Source: Amycolatopsis sp. NBC_01488
GTDB taxonomy: Bacteria > Actinomycetota > Actinomycetes > Mycobacteriales > Pseudonocardiaceae
Length of the DNA stretch: 64,000 nt
Assembly (NCBI RefSeq): GCF_036227105.1
Contig: NZ_CP109434.1
Location: 9,086,501 to 9,150,500 of the forward strand
Direction: 5' to 3'
In this document: in pieces, positions 8,185 through 18,555 of the stretch
Position numbering within the stretch: the stretch's first letter is position 1
Layout: each line of letters starts with the position of its first letter
Program-made: the position numbers and the translations under genes
Notes under the pieces: model-generated
The model's input: the letters and a program-made list of their open reading frames with translations, nothing else
Told to the model about the DNA's origin: nothing
Database searches by the model: none

Positions 8185-8314
8185 GTGTCGACCTTTCAGT
8201 CACACGTGTCGACCCTCCAGACACGCGGGAAGCCCTCCAGACACGCGAGCGCCGTGCGGGAACGGACGACACGCGTGCTTGAGGGGTCGACACCCGTGAC
8301 TGGAGGGACGACAC
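8185..8314. repeat. 21-bp repeat array A, inverted arrangement
   Basis: Five units of a 21-bp family: three read on the minus strand (8185-8205, 8206-8226, 8227-8246), then a 26-base spacer, then two on the plus strand (8273-8293, 8294-8314). The core is GCGTG-nn-TGGAGGG-n-CGACAC. The two halves converge, so the RNA or single strand could fold into a large hairpin. The same family forms array B at 40719-40866. Confidence 0.85.
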
Positions 8315-8356
8315 GATTACCTCCGCCGAAGCCGCGCGGTGTGGCACGATCGTCCG

Positions 8357-8800
8357 GTGAGCAGCACGTCCGCCTCCGAGCACTACCTGCGCGACCTCGC
8401 GCTGCTGCGCCGCGTCAAGGACCGGATCGACCGGGAGTACGCCCAGCCGCTCGACGTCGAGGCGCTCGCGCGCGGCGTCAGCATGTCTGCCGGGCACCTC
8501 AGTCGCCAGTTCCGCAAAGCCTACGGAGAGTCACCGTATTCGTACCTGATGACGCGGCGGATCGAGCGCGCGATGGCCCTGCTGCGCAAGGGCGAGCTAA
8601 GCGTCACCGAAGTCTGCTTCACCGTCGGCTTCTCGTCGCTGGGCACCTTCAGCACCCGGTTCGCCGAGCTGGTGGGCCTGCCGCCGAGCGTCTACCGCGA
8701 GGAGCAGGCCGAGGCCACCGTCGGCATGCCGCCGTGCGTGGCCAAACAGGTCACCAGACCGATCAGGAATCGAGAAGCGCGGCCCTCGGCGGCCACCTAG
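8357..8800 (+). CDS. AraC-family transcriptional regulator
   Basis: A 147-residue DNA-binding-only AraC protein (GTG 8357; GTG 8339 is an alternative). The two helix-turn-helix halves are LDVEALARGVSMSAGHLSRQF and LSVTEVCFTVGFSSLGTFSTRF, followed by the C-terminal PPSVYR of the family. There is no effector domain. In many actinomycetes such short AraC genes sit directly upstream of a VOC/glyoxalase gene, as here. The last codons contain CGATCAGGAATCGAGAAGCG, also present at the end of the truncated AraC gene at 9932-10183, so this may be an operator or promoter for the following gene. Confidence 0.88.
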   Translation: MSSTSASEHYLRDLALLRRVKDRIDREYAQPLDVEALARGVSMSAGHLSRQFRKAYGESPYSYLMTRRIERAMALLRKGELSVTEVCFTVGFSSLGTFSTRFAELVGLPPSVYREEQAEATVGMPPCVAKQVTRPIRNREARPSAAT

Positions 8801-8810
8801 GGTGACCGGC

Positions 8811-9221
8811 ATGGACGTCACCATTCACTCGAGCTTCCTCCCGCACACCGACGCGGAAGCCTCCCTCGTCTTCTACCGGGACCTGCTCGGCTTCGAGGTC
8901 CGCCAGAACGTCAAGTACGGCGAGATGAACTGGATCACCGTCGGCCCGCCGAACCAGCCCGACACGGCGATCGTGCTGTCGCCGGTGGCCGCGACGCCGG
9001 GCCTGACCGACGACGAACGCCGCATGATCAACGAGATGATGGCCAAGGGCACCTACGCCTCCGTCAACCTGGCCACCAAGGACCTCGACGCCCTCTTCGC
9101 GAAGCTCGAAGCGGGCAACGCCGAGGTCGTCCAAGAGCCGGTCGAGCAGCCCTACGGCGTCCGCGACTGCTCGTTCCGCGACCCGGCCGGCAACCTGCTG
9201 CGCATCCAGGAGCTCCGCTGA
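8811..9221 (+). CDS. VOC (glyoxalase-fold) family protein
   Basis: A 136-residue vicinal-oxygen-chelate protein (ATG 8811; GTG 8802 possible). It has the beta-alpha-beta-beta-beta layout with SFLPHTDAEASLVFYRDLLGFEV at the N-terminus and QPYGVRDCSFRDPAGNLLRIQ at the C-terminus. Such proteins are metal enzymes or drug-binding resistance proteins; the substrate cannot be read from sequence. It follows its likely AraC regulator by about ten bases, probably as one unit. Confidence 0.85.
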   Translation: MDVTIHSSFLPHTDAEASLVFYRDLLGFEVRQNVKYGEMNWITVGPPNQPDTAIVLSPVAATPGLTDDERRMINEMMAKGTYASVNLATKDLDALFAKLEAGNAEVVQEPVEQPYGVRDCSFRDPAGNLLRIQELR

Positions 9222-9253
9222 CCGAGGTCGCGGTCGCGCGCGGCTACCGCGAG

Positions 9254-9927
9254 GTGCTGCGCGACCGGCGCGTGGCCGGTCTCCTGCTCGGCGACCTCCT
9301 GGCCGGCCTCGGCACGGGCATGATCATCGTCGCGATGCCCGTGCAGACGCTGTCGCTGCACGGGAGCGTCCCGAAGGCGATCGCGATCGGGCTGGTGGAG
9401 GCCGCGCCGTTCGTCCTGTCGACCGTCCTCGCGCTGGCCGTCGGCCTGGGCCGGGTGCGCGTCCCGCCGCGCACGCTCCTCGTCGCCGACTGCGTGCTGC
9501 GGTCGCTCACCTTCACCGCGCTCGGCGTCCTGGCCGTCACCGGGCGGCTCACGCTGCCCGTCCCTCTTCGGCGCGACGGGCAAGCTGGCCGGGTCGAGCA
9601 GCCGCCGCCTGCTGGCGACGGAAGCCGCGGGCGAGTCGTGGCGACGGCGGGCGCGGGCTACGCCCTCTTCTTCGACGCGGGCGGCGCGCTGGTCCTGCTC
9701 GCGGCCACGTCGGTGTTCGTGCCCCGCTCGGCCGCGGGACCCGACGCCCTGCGCGAGCCGAAGACGTCCGGCTGGCGGATCCTGCGCCGCCGCCCGGTGG
9801 CCCCTCGGCGGCCCGCTGATCGAACTGGCCGGCAGCACCGGCGGGCTCGTGCTGTCCGGGGTGCTGACGCTCCTGCTGCTCCCGATCGCGGCCTGGGCCG
9901 TCCTCGGCCGTATCGAAGAAAGGGAAC
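9254..9927 (+). pseudogene. MFS transporter pseudogene, multiple frameshifts
   Basis: The first ~105 codons read as a good MFS N-terminus (LRDRRVAGLLLGDLLAGLGTGM). The frame then changes near 9560 to LFGATGKLAGSSSRRLLATEA. Near 9640 it becomes GAGYALFFDAGGALVLLAATSVF, and near 9800 LGGPLIELAGSTGGLVLSG. The middle helices are missing. At least three frame changes plus internal deletion make this a decayed gene. It follows the VOC stop closely, so a VOC-MFS operon once existed here. Confidence 0.8.
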
Positions 9928-9931
9928 CGAC

Positions 9932-10183
9932 ATGTGCTTGAGCCTGAAAGCCGCCGCGCACGAGCACTTCCGCGAACTGACGCAGCTGCGCCGTGTCCGC
10001 GACCGCATCGGCTGTGCAGCGATCTTGGACCTCGAGGCGCTCGCCCGCGACGCCGGGATGACGGCCGAGCACCTCACCCGCCGGTTCCGGCTCGCCTACG
10101 GCTGTTCCCCGCACGCCTACCGGGAGCTGGCCCGGGCGATCAGGAATCGAGAAGCGCACGTCGCCGAACCGGCCGTAGCGTGA
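9932..10183 (+). pseudogene. truncated AraC-type regulator
   Basis: An 83-codon frame behind AGAAAGG. It matches the first half of the AraC protein at 8357-8800 (RRVRDRI, LDLEALARDAGMTAEHLTRRFR) and then jumps at SPHAY to the same C-terminal IRNREA, so the second helix-turn-helix is deleted in frame. It could still be translated as a half-regulator, but it looks like the product of duplication and deletion. It precedes the UvrA-like gene by 43 bases, in the same way the intact copy precedes the VOC gene. Confidence 0.65.
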
Positions 10184-10226
10184 CCGAAGAACCGCGCCGA
10201 ACCCCGAACGACCGCTGGAGAACACG

Positions 10227-12602
<2,376 letters not shown>

Positions 12603-12631
12603 TCCTCATACCAGATGCGGCGGTAGGGCGG

Positions 12632-12653
12632 GCCCCCGGAATGTGCCGGGGGC
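12632..12653 (+). terminator. hairpin terminator of UvrA-like gene
   Basis: GCCCCCGG (12632-12639) and CCGGGGGC (12646-12653) form a perfect 8-bp stem with a six-base loop, 30 bases after the stop codon. Confidence 0.7.
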
Positions 12654-12697
12654 GCTCCGGGTTCCCGCGGTGACCCCTACCCGGAACACTCGGGCCG

Positions 12698-13720
12698 GTG
12701 ACCACCACCGAGAACCCCGCTCTCACCGGCAGCGACTTCGCCCGGCTGAGCCACCGCATCTCCGCCGCCGGCCTGATGGCGCGCCGTCCCGGCTACTACA
12801 CCGCCCGGTTCGCCGTCGTGGGCGGGTTGTTCGCCGCCGGGTGGGTCGCCTTCGCGCTGCTCGGGAACTCGTGGTGGCAGCTGGCCGTCGCCGCGTTCCA
12901 GGCCGTCATGTTCGCGCAGATCGCGCTGCTCTCGCACGACCTCGCGCACAAGCAGGTGTTCCGGCGCCGCCGGCCCACCGAGATCGCCGGGATGCTCGTC
13001 GGCAACCTCGGCATCGGGATGAGCTACGGCTGGTGGATGGACAAGCACACCCGCCACCACGCCAACCCGAACCACGAGGAGCTCGACCCCGACGTCGACC
13101 CGGACATCCTCGTGTGGTCGAAGGACCAGGCCCGGAACGCGAGCGGCGTCGCGAAGTTCATCGGGCGGTACCAGGCCTTCCTGTTCTTCCCGCTGCTGAC
13201 GCTCGAAGGGCTCAACCTGCACGTTTCGGGGATCCGTGCGGTGCGCAAGCCGGGCCTGCGCCGCCGGGGTGTGGAGGCCGCGCTGCTCGCCACGCACGTC
13301 GTCGTCTACCTCACCGCGCTGTGCACGGTCCTCTCCCCCGGCATGGCGCTGCTGTTCTTCGCGGTCCACCAAGGACTCTGGGGTGTCTACATGGGATCGA
13401 TCTTCGCGCCCAACCACAAGGGCATGCCGACGCTGACCGGGCAGCCGGAGCTCGACTTCCTCCGCAGGCAGGTGCTCACGTCGCGCAACGTCCGCGGCGG
13501 CCTCGTCACCGACGTCGCCCTCGGCGGCCTCAACTACCAGATCGAGCACCACCTGTTCCCGAGCATGCCGTCGCGGCACCTGCGGCTGGCCCAGCCGATC
13601 GTCGAGGGCTACTGCGCCGAGCTGGGCGTCCCCTACCTGCAGACGAGCCTGGTCGAGTCCTACCGGCAGGCCCTCACCCACCTGCACGAAGCTGGGGCGC
13701 CTCTCAGGAACCGTTCGTAG
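12698..13720 (+). CDS. membrane fatty acid desaturase
   Basis: A 340-residue membrane desaturase from GTG 12698. The three histidine boxes of the di-iron acyl desaturases are HDLAH (about 86), HTRHH (about 122) and QIEHH (about 284). Four or more hydrophobic helices surround them. Q-x-x-HH in the third box is typical of the front-end/acyl-lipid desaturase group rather than the stearoyl-CoA (SCD) group. There is no fused cytochrome b5, so an external ferredoxin must supply electrons. The position of the double bond it introduces cannot be predicted. Confidence 0.88.
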   Translation: MTTTENPALTGSDFARLSHRISAAGLMARRPGYYTARFAVVGGLFAAGWVAFALLGNSWWQLAVAAFQAVMFAQIALLSHDLAHKQVFRRRRPTEIAGMLVGNLGIGMSYGWWMDKHTRHHANPNHEELDPDVDPDILVWSKDQARNASGVAKFIGRYQAFLFFPLLTLEGLNLHVSGIRAVRKPGLRRRGVEAALLATHVVVYLTALCTVLSPGMALLFFAVHQGLWGVYMGSIFAPNHKGMPTLTGQPELDFLRRQVLTSRNVRGGLVTDVALGGLNYQIEHHLFPSMPSRHLRLAQPIVEGYCAELGVPYLQTSLVESYRQALTHLHEAGAPLRNRS

Positions 13721-13729
13721 ACTCGGGGC

Positions 13730-13750
13730 ATGAGGAAGACTCGATTATGA
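13730..13750 (+). other. possible leader peptide MRKTRL
   Basis: A six-codon frame starts with the same 11 bases (ATGAGGAAGAC) as the downstream gene start at 13747, and its TGA overlaps that ATG. It may be a small duplication or a coupling leader. Confidence 0.25.
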
Positions 13751-14808
13751 GGAAGACGGTCGCGGCCCTGCGGGACCTGCCGGCGGCGTTCGGCGCGAAG
13801 GCCACCGGCGCGCGGGCCGAGCGGGTCCGCACCTCGCCGCAGTTCGACGGCAAGGTGTTCCGCAACGCCGCGCCCCGGCACCCGATGACCGCGGCGTCGA
13901 TGCGGACGATCTTCCGCGAGATGTTCTTCGGCGAGCACCGCGAGCTGCGCAAGCCCGGCGGCCCGGTGCCGCTGGTCGCGTCGGCACCGGTCGAGTCGGC
14001 CGAGGGCCTGCACCTGACGTGGTACGGGCACGCGTCGACGCTGGTCGAGCTGGACGGCGCCCGTGTGCTGCTCGACCCGGTGTGGAGCGACCGGGTGTCG
14101 CCCGCGGCGTTCGCCGGCCCGCGGCGGCTGCACGAGCCGCCGGTGCCGTTGTCCGGGCTCGGCCGGATCGACGCGGTGGTGATCTCGCACGACCACTACG
14201 ACCACCTGGACCTGGCGACGGTCCGCGCCCTGGTGTCTTCGACCGAAGCGCCTTTCCTCGTGCCGCTCGGGGTGGGCGCGCACCTGGAGCGCTGGCGCGT
14301 TCCGGCGGCGCGCATCATCGAGCTGGACTGGCACGAAGAGGCGACGGTCGCGGGCGTCCGGTTCGTCGCGACGCCGGCCCAGCACTTCTCCGGCCGCGGC
14401 ATCACCAACGACGACACGCTGTGGACGTCGTGGGCGCTGCTGGGACCTTCGCACCGGGTGTTCTACAGCGGTGACACGGGGTATTTCGACGGTTTCGCGA
14501 CGATCGGCCAGGAGCACGGCCCGTTCGACGCGGCGTTGATCCAGATCGGCGCGTACGCCCCGCATTGGCCGGACATCCACATGACCCCGGAGGAAGGCGT
14601 CGCGGCGGGCATCGACGTGCGCGCGAAGCTGCTGATCCCGGTCCACTGGGCGACGTTCCAGCTGGCGATGCACCCCTGGGGCGAGCCGGCGGACCGCGTG
14701 TGGCGCGAGGCGAAGGCGGCGGACCTGGCGCTGGCGATCCCCCGCCCGGGCGAGCGCATCGACGTGAGCGAGCCCCCGGCGGTCGACGGCTGGTGGCAGG
14801 CGCTGTGA
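13747..14808 (+). CDS. MBL-fold hydrolase, NAPE-PLD/UlaG-like
   Basis: A 353-residue metallo-beta-lactamase-fold protein. The metal motif is SHDHYDHLD (HxHxDH). Further ligands are likely in TPAQHFSGRG, YSGDTGYFDGF and PVHWATFQLAMHPW. The WYGHASTLVEL block near residue 95 and the overall length match COG2220 proteins related to N-acyl-phosphatidylethanolamine phospholipase D, so a lipid phosphodiester substrate is possible. The preceding desaturase gene supports a lipid role but does not prove it. Its stop overlaps the GTG of the Smr gene. Confidence 0.85.
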   Translation: MRKTVAALRDLPAAFGAKATGARAERVRTSPQFDGKVFRNAAPRHPMTAASMRTIFREMFFGEHRELRKPGGPVPLVASAPVESAEGLHLTWYGHASTLVELDGARVLLDPVWSDRVSPAAFAGPRRLHEPPVPLSGLGRIDAVVISHDHYDHLDLATVRALVSSTEAPFLVPLGVGAHLERWRVPAARIIELDWHEEATVAGVRFVATPAQHFSGRGITNDDTLWTSWALLGPSHRVFYSGDTGYFDGFATIGQEHGPFDAALIQIGAYAPHWPDIHMTPEEGVAAGIDVRAKLLIPVHWATFQLAMHPWGEPADRVWREAKAADLALAIPRPGERIDVSEPPAVDGWWQAL

Positions 14809-15059
14809 AGCTGAAGCTCGACCTCCACGACATCTACAACCACGGCGGCGAGATCGACCGGGCGCTGCGCGCGATCATCGACGAAGCTGTCGCCAAGAAG
14901 GCGCCGCTCGTCGAGATCATCCCCGGGAAGGGGTCGGGCCAGCTGAAGAAGCACGTCCTGCGGTTCCTCGAGCGCAAGGACGTGAAGGCGCTCTACCACC
15001 GGGTGGAGAAGGACAAGGACAACTTCGGCCGGGTGTTCGTGCACTTCCGCTGGAAGTGA
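14805..15059 (+). CDS. Smr (MutS2 C-terminal)-domain protein
   Basis: An 84-residue protein starting at GTG 14805, coupled by a GTGA overlap. It consists of one Smr domain: the conserved LDLH motif is at the N-terminus and the glycine-rich GKGSGQLKKHV loop in the middle. Smr domains are nucleic-acid nucleases or binders; stand-alone bacterial copies are mostly uncharacterised. The second position of the usual LDLHG is Asp (LDLHD). Confidence 0.85.
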   Translation: MKLKLDLHDIYNHGGEIDRALRAIIDEAVAKKAPLVEIIPGKGSGQLKKHVLRFLERKDVKALYHRVEKDKDNFGRVFVHFRWK

Positions 15060-15423
15060 TCAGCCGGGTGGCGGGACGGGCGCGCGGCCCCACGCCTCGC
15101 GGAACGCGCTGACGGTCAGCCAGGCGAGCCGGGCGTTGACGGAGAAGAGCTGGCGCACCGGGCTGAGCGTGTCGAACGACGCGTCCCCTTCGGTGCGGCC
15201 GCGGTCGAGATATCTGGTCCCGGGTCTCGCTGAACAGAGCTGCCCTGTCCTCGACGACCCCGTCGAGCACCAGCGCCCGGCTGTCGGCGAAGCCCTTCTC
15301 GGGCTTGAGCTTGCCGAGCTCCCGTTCGGCCACGGCGCGCAGCTCCGCGACGAGCCACTCGGGGTCCTCGCCATCCGGCTCCGCGCTGCGGGGGACGGGG
15401 GCAGCCGGTGGCGAAGCGGTCAC
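15060..15423 (-). pseudogene. frameshifted hypothetical gene
   Basis: From GTG 15423 the minus strand reads VTASPPAAPVPRSAEP, then WLVAELRAVAERELGKLKPEKGF and DSRALVLDGVVEDRAALFSE. Near 15210-15220 the sensible reading moves to another frame (YLDRGRTEGDASFDTLSPV, RQLFSVNARLAWLTVSAF) and stops at 15060. Both parts have coherent helical composition, suggesting one ~120-residue protein broken by a single indel or a sequence error. The family is not recognised. It converges on the Smr gene with no gap. Confidence 0.5.
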
Positions 15424-15479
15424 GGAGCGGATGCCAGCGAACGAGAGCTGCCCGACCGGACAAACCGGCTTTTTCGCGC

Positions 15480-16079
15480 TCAGAACCGGCTGTCGTGGCG
15501 GGCTTCGGCCCACGCGCGGTCCCACGCTGCCGCGTGGAGGCGGCTCACCGCGAACCGGCCGATGCCGTACAGGCCGGCCAGCGAGCCCGTGATCGCCACC
15601 CACAGCAGGATCGCCGCGAAGACGCCGTCGGCCGCCGAGGTGGACGGCGAGAGCGGCTCGCTCGACAGCTCGCCGCGCTGGTCGAGCCACACCGGGACGT
15701 GCGTGCCCGCCGGGCTGCCCGCGTCGGCGAGGACGTCGCCGGTGTGGCGGGCGCCGCGCGCGTCGAACCAGGCGGCCTGGACCGTCGTCTGGTCGGCCGG
15801 GGCTCCCGCGCCGTCGGTGCTGTAGGACTGGCTGGGTGCCGCCGCGAGCGACACGGCCGTCGCCGGGTGGCGGGTCGTGCGTTCCTGCTCGGCCCGTGCG
15901 GTCTGCGCGGCGTAGGTGTCCGAGCCGAACGCGGCCGCGAACGGCAGGGCGAGCAGCGCGCCGGCGAACACCAGCACCAGCAGGGCCGCCTCGACGCGGT
16001 CGCCGAACCTGGTCAGCGGGTTGCGGCCGGGGTGCAACCGGCGCCGGAACCGGGCGATCCGTCCGCTGGGCCCACGCAT
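15480..16079 (-). CDS. Rv1733c-family membrane protein
   Basis: A 199-residue protein with two transmembrane helices (about 28-50 and 152-176) around an extracytoplasmic loop of about 100 residues containing QAAWFDARGARHTGDV and HVPVWLDQRGEL. This layout matches the actinobacterial Rv1733c family, whose M. tuberculosis member is a dormancy-associated antigen. The function is unknown. It stands alone. Confidence 0.8.
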   Translation of the reverse strand: MRGPSGRIARFRRRLHPGRNPLTRFGDRVEAALLVLVFAGALLALPFAAAFGSDTYAAQTARAEQERTTRHPATAVSLAAAPSQSYSTDGAGAPADQTTVQAAWFDARGARHTGDVLADAGSPAGTHVPVWLDQRGELSSEPLSPSTSAADGVFAAILLWVAITGSLAGLYGIGRFAVSRLHAAAWDRAWAEARHDSRF

Positions 16080-16259
16080 GCGCGACTCACTCCTCCCCGG
16101 GAAACGTCATCTCCCCTCCAGTGTGCGCGCGGGACTCGGCTTTCTCTCGTCAATGGGATGCGGCCCACCTGTGAACCCGTGCACAACCACCCGGTCGCGT
16201 TACCGTGCCGATCCTTACCGATCGCCGACCACAGTGCGTGAGCGATCCGCGGTCCGCGC

Positions 16260-16802
16260 TCAGAGCCAATCGTCCGGACGCGGCCACGGCATCAGCGCCG
16301 ACAACGCGTCCCGCGCCGGCTCGGTGACCGCGTAGCGGCCGCGGTGGAACAGCAACGGCCGGGCGTCCGACGGCGTGCCCAGCGCCGTCACGCGGCCGAT
16401 CACCACGTAGTGGTCGCCCGCCTCGTGGACCGCTTCCAGCGCACAGTCGATCCAGGTCAAGGCGCCGTCGAGCAGGGGCGCACCGGAGGACGGCGCCGGG
16501 GTCCAGCCGACGCGGGCGAACTTGTCCTCGCCGCGGGCGCCGAACACCGCGCTGACCTCCTGCTGGTCCTCGGCCAGCACGTTGACCGCGAACCGGCCCG
16601 CCGCGGCCAGCACCGGCCACGTCCGCGACGTGCGAGCCGGGCAGAACAGCACCAACGGCGGGTCGAGGGACAGCGCGGCGAACGACTGGCAGGCGAAGCC
16701 GGCGAGCGTGTCGCCGTGCCGGCCGGTGACCACCGTGACGCCCGTGCAGAAGTGCCCGAGCACGCTGCGGAACCCGGCCTGGTCGACCACCACCGACGTC
16801 AT
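16260..16802 (-). CDS. hsaB: HsaB, flavin reductase of HsaAB
   Basis: A 180-residue FMN/FAD reductase of the flavin_Red family, seen as FRSVLGHFCTGVTVVTG, FACQSFAALSLDPPLVLFCP and GGRYAV-type C-terminal blocks. It supplies reduced flavin to the monooxygenase HsaA, which hydroxylates 3-HSA to the catechol 3,4-DHSA during steroid ring A degradation. ATG 16802 overlaps the hsaC stop (ATGA). It is the last gene of hsaADCB, the same order as Rv3570c-Rv3567c of M. tuberculosis. Confidence 0.92.
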   Translation of the reverse strand: MTSVVVDQAGFRSVLGHFCTGVTVVTGRHGDTLAGFACQSFAALSLDPPLVLFCPARTSRTWPVLAAAGRFAVNVLAEDQQEVSAVFGARGEDKFARVGWTPAPSSGAPLLDGALTWIDCALEAVHEAGDHYVVIGRVTALGTPSDARPLLFHRGRYAVTEPARDALSALMPWPRPDDWL

Positions 16803-17710
16803 GCGCCCGGGGGCCGCGCGCCGACCGAGAAGTCGTGGCCCCACAAGGAGACCGCGGTGCTCTCGCGGGCGATCCAGTTGTCGTCGTCGACTTGGCGGCC
16901 CTCGCAGCCGAACTCGACGTCGAAGCCGCCGGGGGTCTTCATGTAGAACGACAGCATCAGGTCGTTGACGTGCCGGCCGAGCGTGGCCGACATCGGCACC
17001 TTCCGGCGGATCGCGCGATCGAGGCACAGGCCGACGTCGTCGGTGTTCTCCACCTCGACCATCAGGTGCACGATCCCGCTCGGCGTCGGCATCGGCAGGA
17101 ACGCCAGGCTGTGGTGCCGCGGGTTGCAGCCGAAGAACCGCAGCCACGCGGGCGGCCCGTCGGCGGGCCTGCCGAGCATCTGCGGCGGCAGGCGCATCGA
17201 GTCGCGCAGCCGGAAGCCGAGGACGTCGCGGTAGAACCGCAGCGACGCCTCATCATCCTTTGTGGACAGAACGACGTGGCCGAGGCCCTGCTCGCCGGTG
17301 ACGAACGTGTGGCCGTACGGGCTCACGACGCGCCGGTGCTGCAGCGCGACGCCGTGGAACACCTCCTGGGTGTTGCCGGACGGGTCGTCGAAGCTGATCA
17401 GCTCGTCGACGCGCCGATCGGCCAGCTCCTCGGGCGTGCCCTCCTTGTAGGGCACGGAGGCACTGTCCAACCGCGACCGCAGCTCGGCGAGCTCACCGGC
17501 GTGAGCGACCTCCCAGCCGGTGACGGCCAGCCGGTCGGCCGCACCGGGCGAGATGACCAGCCGGGCCGGGAAGTCGTCCATGCGCAGGTACAGCGAGTCC
17601 GGATCGACGCCCTTGCCTTCGACCATGCCGAGCACCTTGAGCCCGTACTCGCGCCACGCCGCCATGTCGGTGGCTTCGATGCGGAGGTAGCCCAGTGACC
17701 GGATGCCCAT
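16799..17710 (-). CDS. hsaC: HsaC, iron-dependent extradiol dioxygenase
   Basis: A 303-residue two-domain vicinal-oxygen-chelate dioxygenase. The expected Fe(II) ligands are seen as His in GLGHVVLS (about 145), His in GIVHLMVE (about 215) and Glu in FDVEFG (about 266). It cleaves the catechol 3,4-DHSA between C4 and C5 (meta cleavage) to 4,9-DSHA. The start overlaps the hsaD stop by one base (TGATG). Gene order and sequence make the assignment secure. Confidence 0.94.
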   Translation of the reverse strand: MGIRSLGYLRIEATDMAAWREYGLKVLGMVEGKGVDPDSLYLRMDDFPARLVISPGAADRLAVTGWEVAHAGELAELRSRLDSASVPYKEGTPEELADRRVDELISFDDPSGNTQEVFHGVALQHRRVVSPYGHTFVTGEQGLGHVVLSTKDDEASLRFYRDVLGFRLRDSMRLPPQMLGRPADGPPAWLRFFGCNPRHHSLAFLPMPTPSGIVHLMVEVENTDDVGLCLDRAIRRKVPMSATLGRHVNDLMLSFYMKTPGGFDVEFGCEGRQVDDDNWIARESTAVSLWGHDFSVGARPPGA

Positions 17711-18555
17711 CAGGAACTCCCGAGGAAGTCGAGGGCCAGCCGGTTGAACTCGTCGAACTTCTCCAGCTGGGCCCAGTGCCCGCAGCCGCCGAACACGTGC
17801 AGCTGCGCGCGCGGAATCGTCTTCAAAGCCACGAGCGCGCCGTCCAGGGGGTTGACGCGGTCCTCGCGGCCCCAGATCAGGAGCACGCGCTGGCGCAGGC
17901 GGTGGGCTTCGCGCCAGAGCATGCCTTCTTCGTAGGTTTCGGGGTGGGCGAACGACATCCCCATCGCGCGCATCGCGGCGAGCGACTCCGGGGTGTTCGC
18001 CGCGGCGAAGCGTTCGTCGACCAGCTCGTCGGTGATCAGCGCCTGGTCGTGGACCATGATGCGCAGGAAGGCTGCCATGCGCTCGCGGCTCGGCTTGGCG
18101 CCGAAGCGGCCCAGGTTCTTGACGCCCTCGGTGGGATCGGGCGCGAAGAGGTTGACGCTCAGCCCGCCCGGCCCCATCAGCACGAGCCGTCCGGCCCGCT
18201 TTCCGTGGTTGAGCGCCAGCCGGACCGCCGCTCCCCCGCCGAGCGAGTTGCCGACGAAGTGGGCGCGCTCGATGCCGAGGGCGTCCATCAGCCCGACGAC
18301 GGCGTCCGCGCTGTGCCGGAAGTACTGCGGGTGCTCGGTCGGCTTGTCGGAACGCCCGAAGCCGGGCTGGTCGACGGCGATCGTCCGGTAGTGCTTGGCG
18401 AACTCCGGCAGGTTGCGCCCGAAGTTGCTCCACGCCGACGCGCCCGGCCCGCCGCCGTGCAGCAGGATGACCGTCTCGGCGTGTTCCGCACCGGCTTCGT
18501 GGTAGTGCAGCTTCAAGCTGCCTGCCTGGACGTACTTTCCCTCCGGAGCGGCCAT
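17710..18555 (-). CDS. hsaD: HsaD, meta-cleavage-product hydrolase
   Basis: A 281-residue alpha/beta hydrolase of the carbon-carbon bond hydrolase (BphD/MhpC) group. Oxyanion region HGGGPGASAWSNF, nucleophile Ser in GNSLGGGAA (about 112), acid in WGREDRVNP and His in GGCGHWAQLE are all present. It hydrolyses 4,9-DSHA to a hydroxyhexadienoate and the propionate-bearing CD rings (HIP). Starts by ATGA overlap with hsaA. Confidence 0.94.
   Translation of the reverse strand: MAAPEGKYVQAGSLKLHYHEAGAEHAETVILLHGGGPGASAWSNFGRNLPEFAKHYRTIAVDQPGFGRSDKPTEHPQYFRHSADAVVGLMDALGIERAHFVGNSLGGGAAVRLALNHGKRAGRLVLMGPGGLSVNLFAPDPTEGVKNLGRFGAKPSRERMAAFLRIMVHDQALITDELVDERFAAANTPESLAAMRAMGMSFAHPETYEEGMLWREAHRLRQRVLLIWGREDRVNPLDGALVALKTIPRAQLHVFGGCGHWAQLEKFDEFNRLALDFLGSS

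Noticed and set aside
6471..8282. Plus-strand frames over the MFS gene
   Set aside because: They mirror the transporter codons and have no recognisable domain or start signal.
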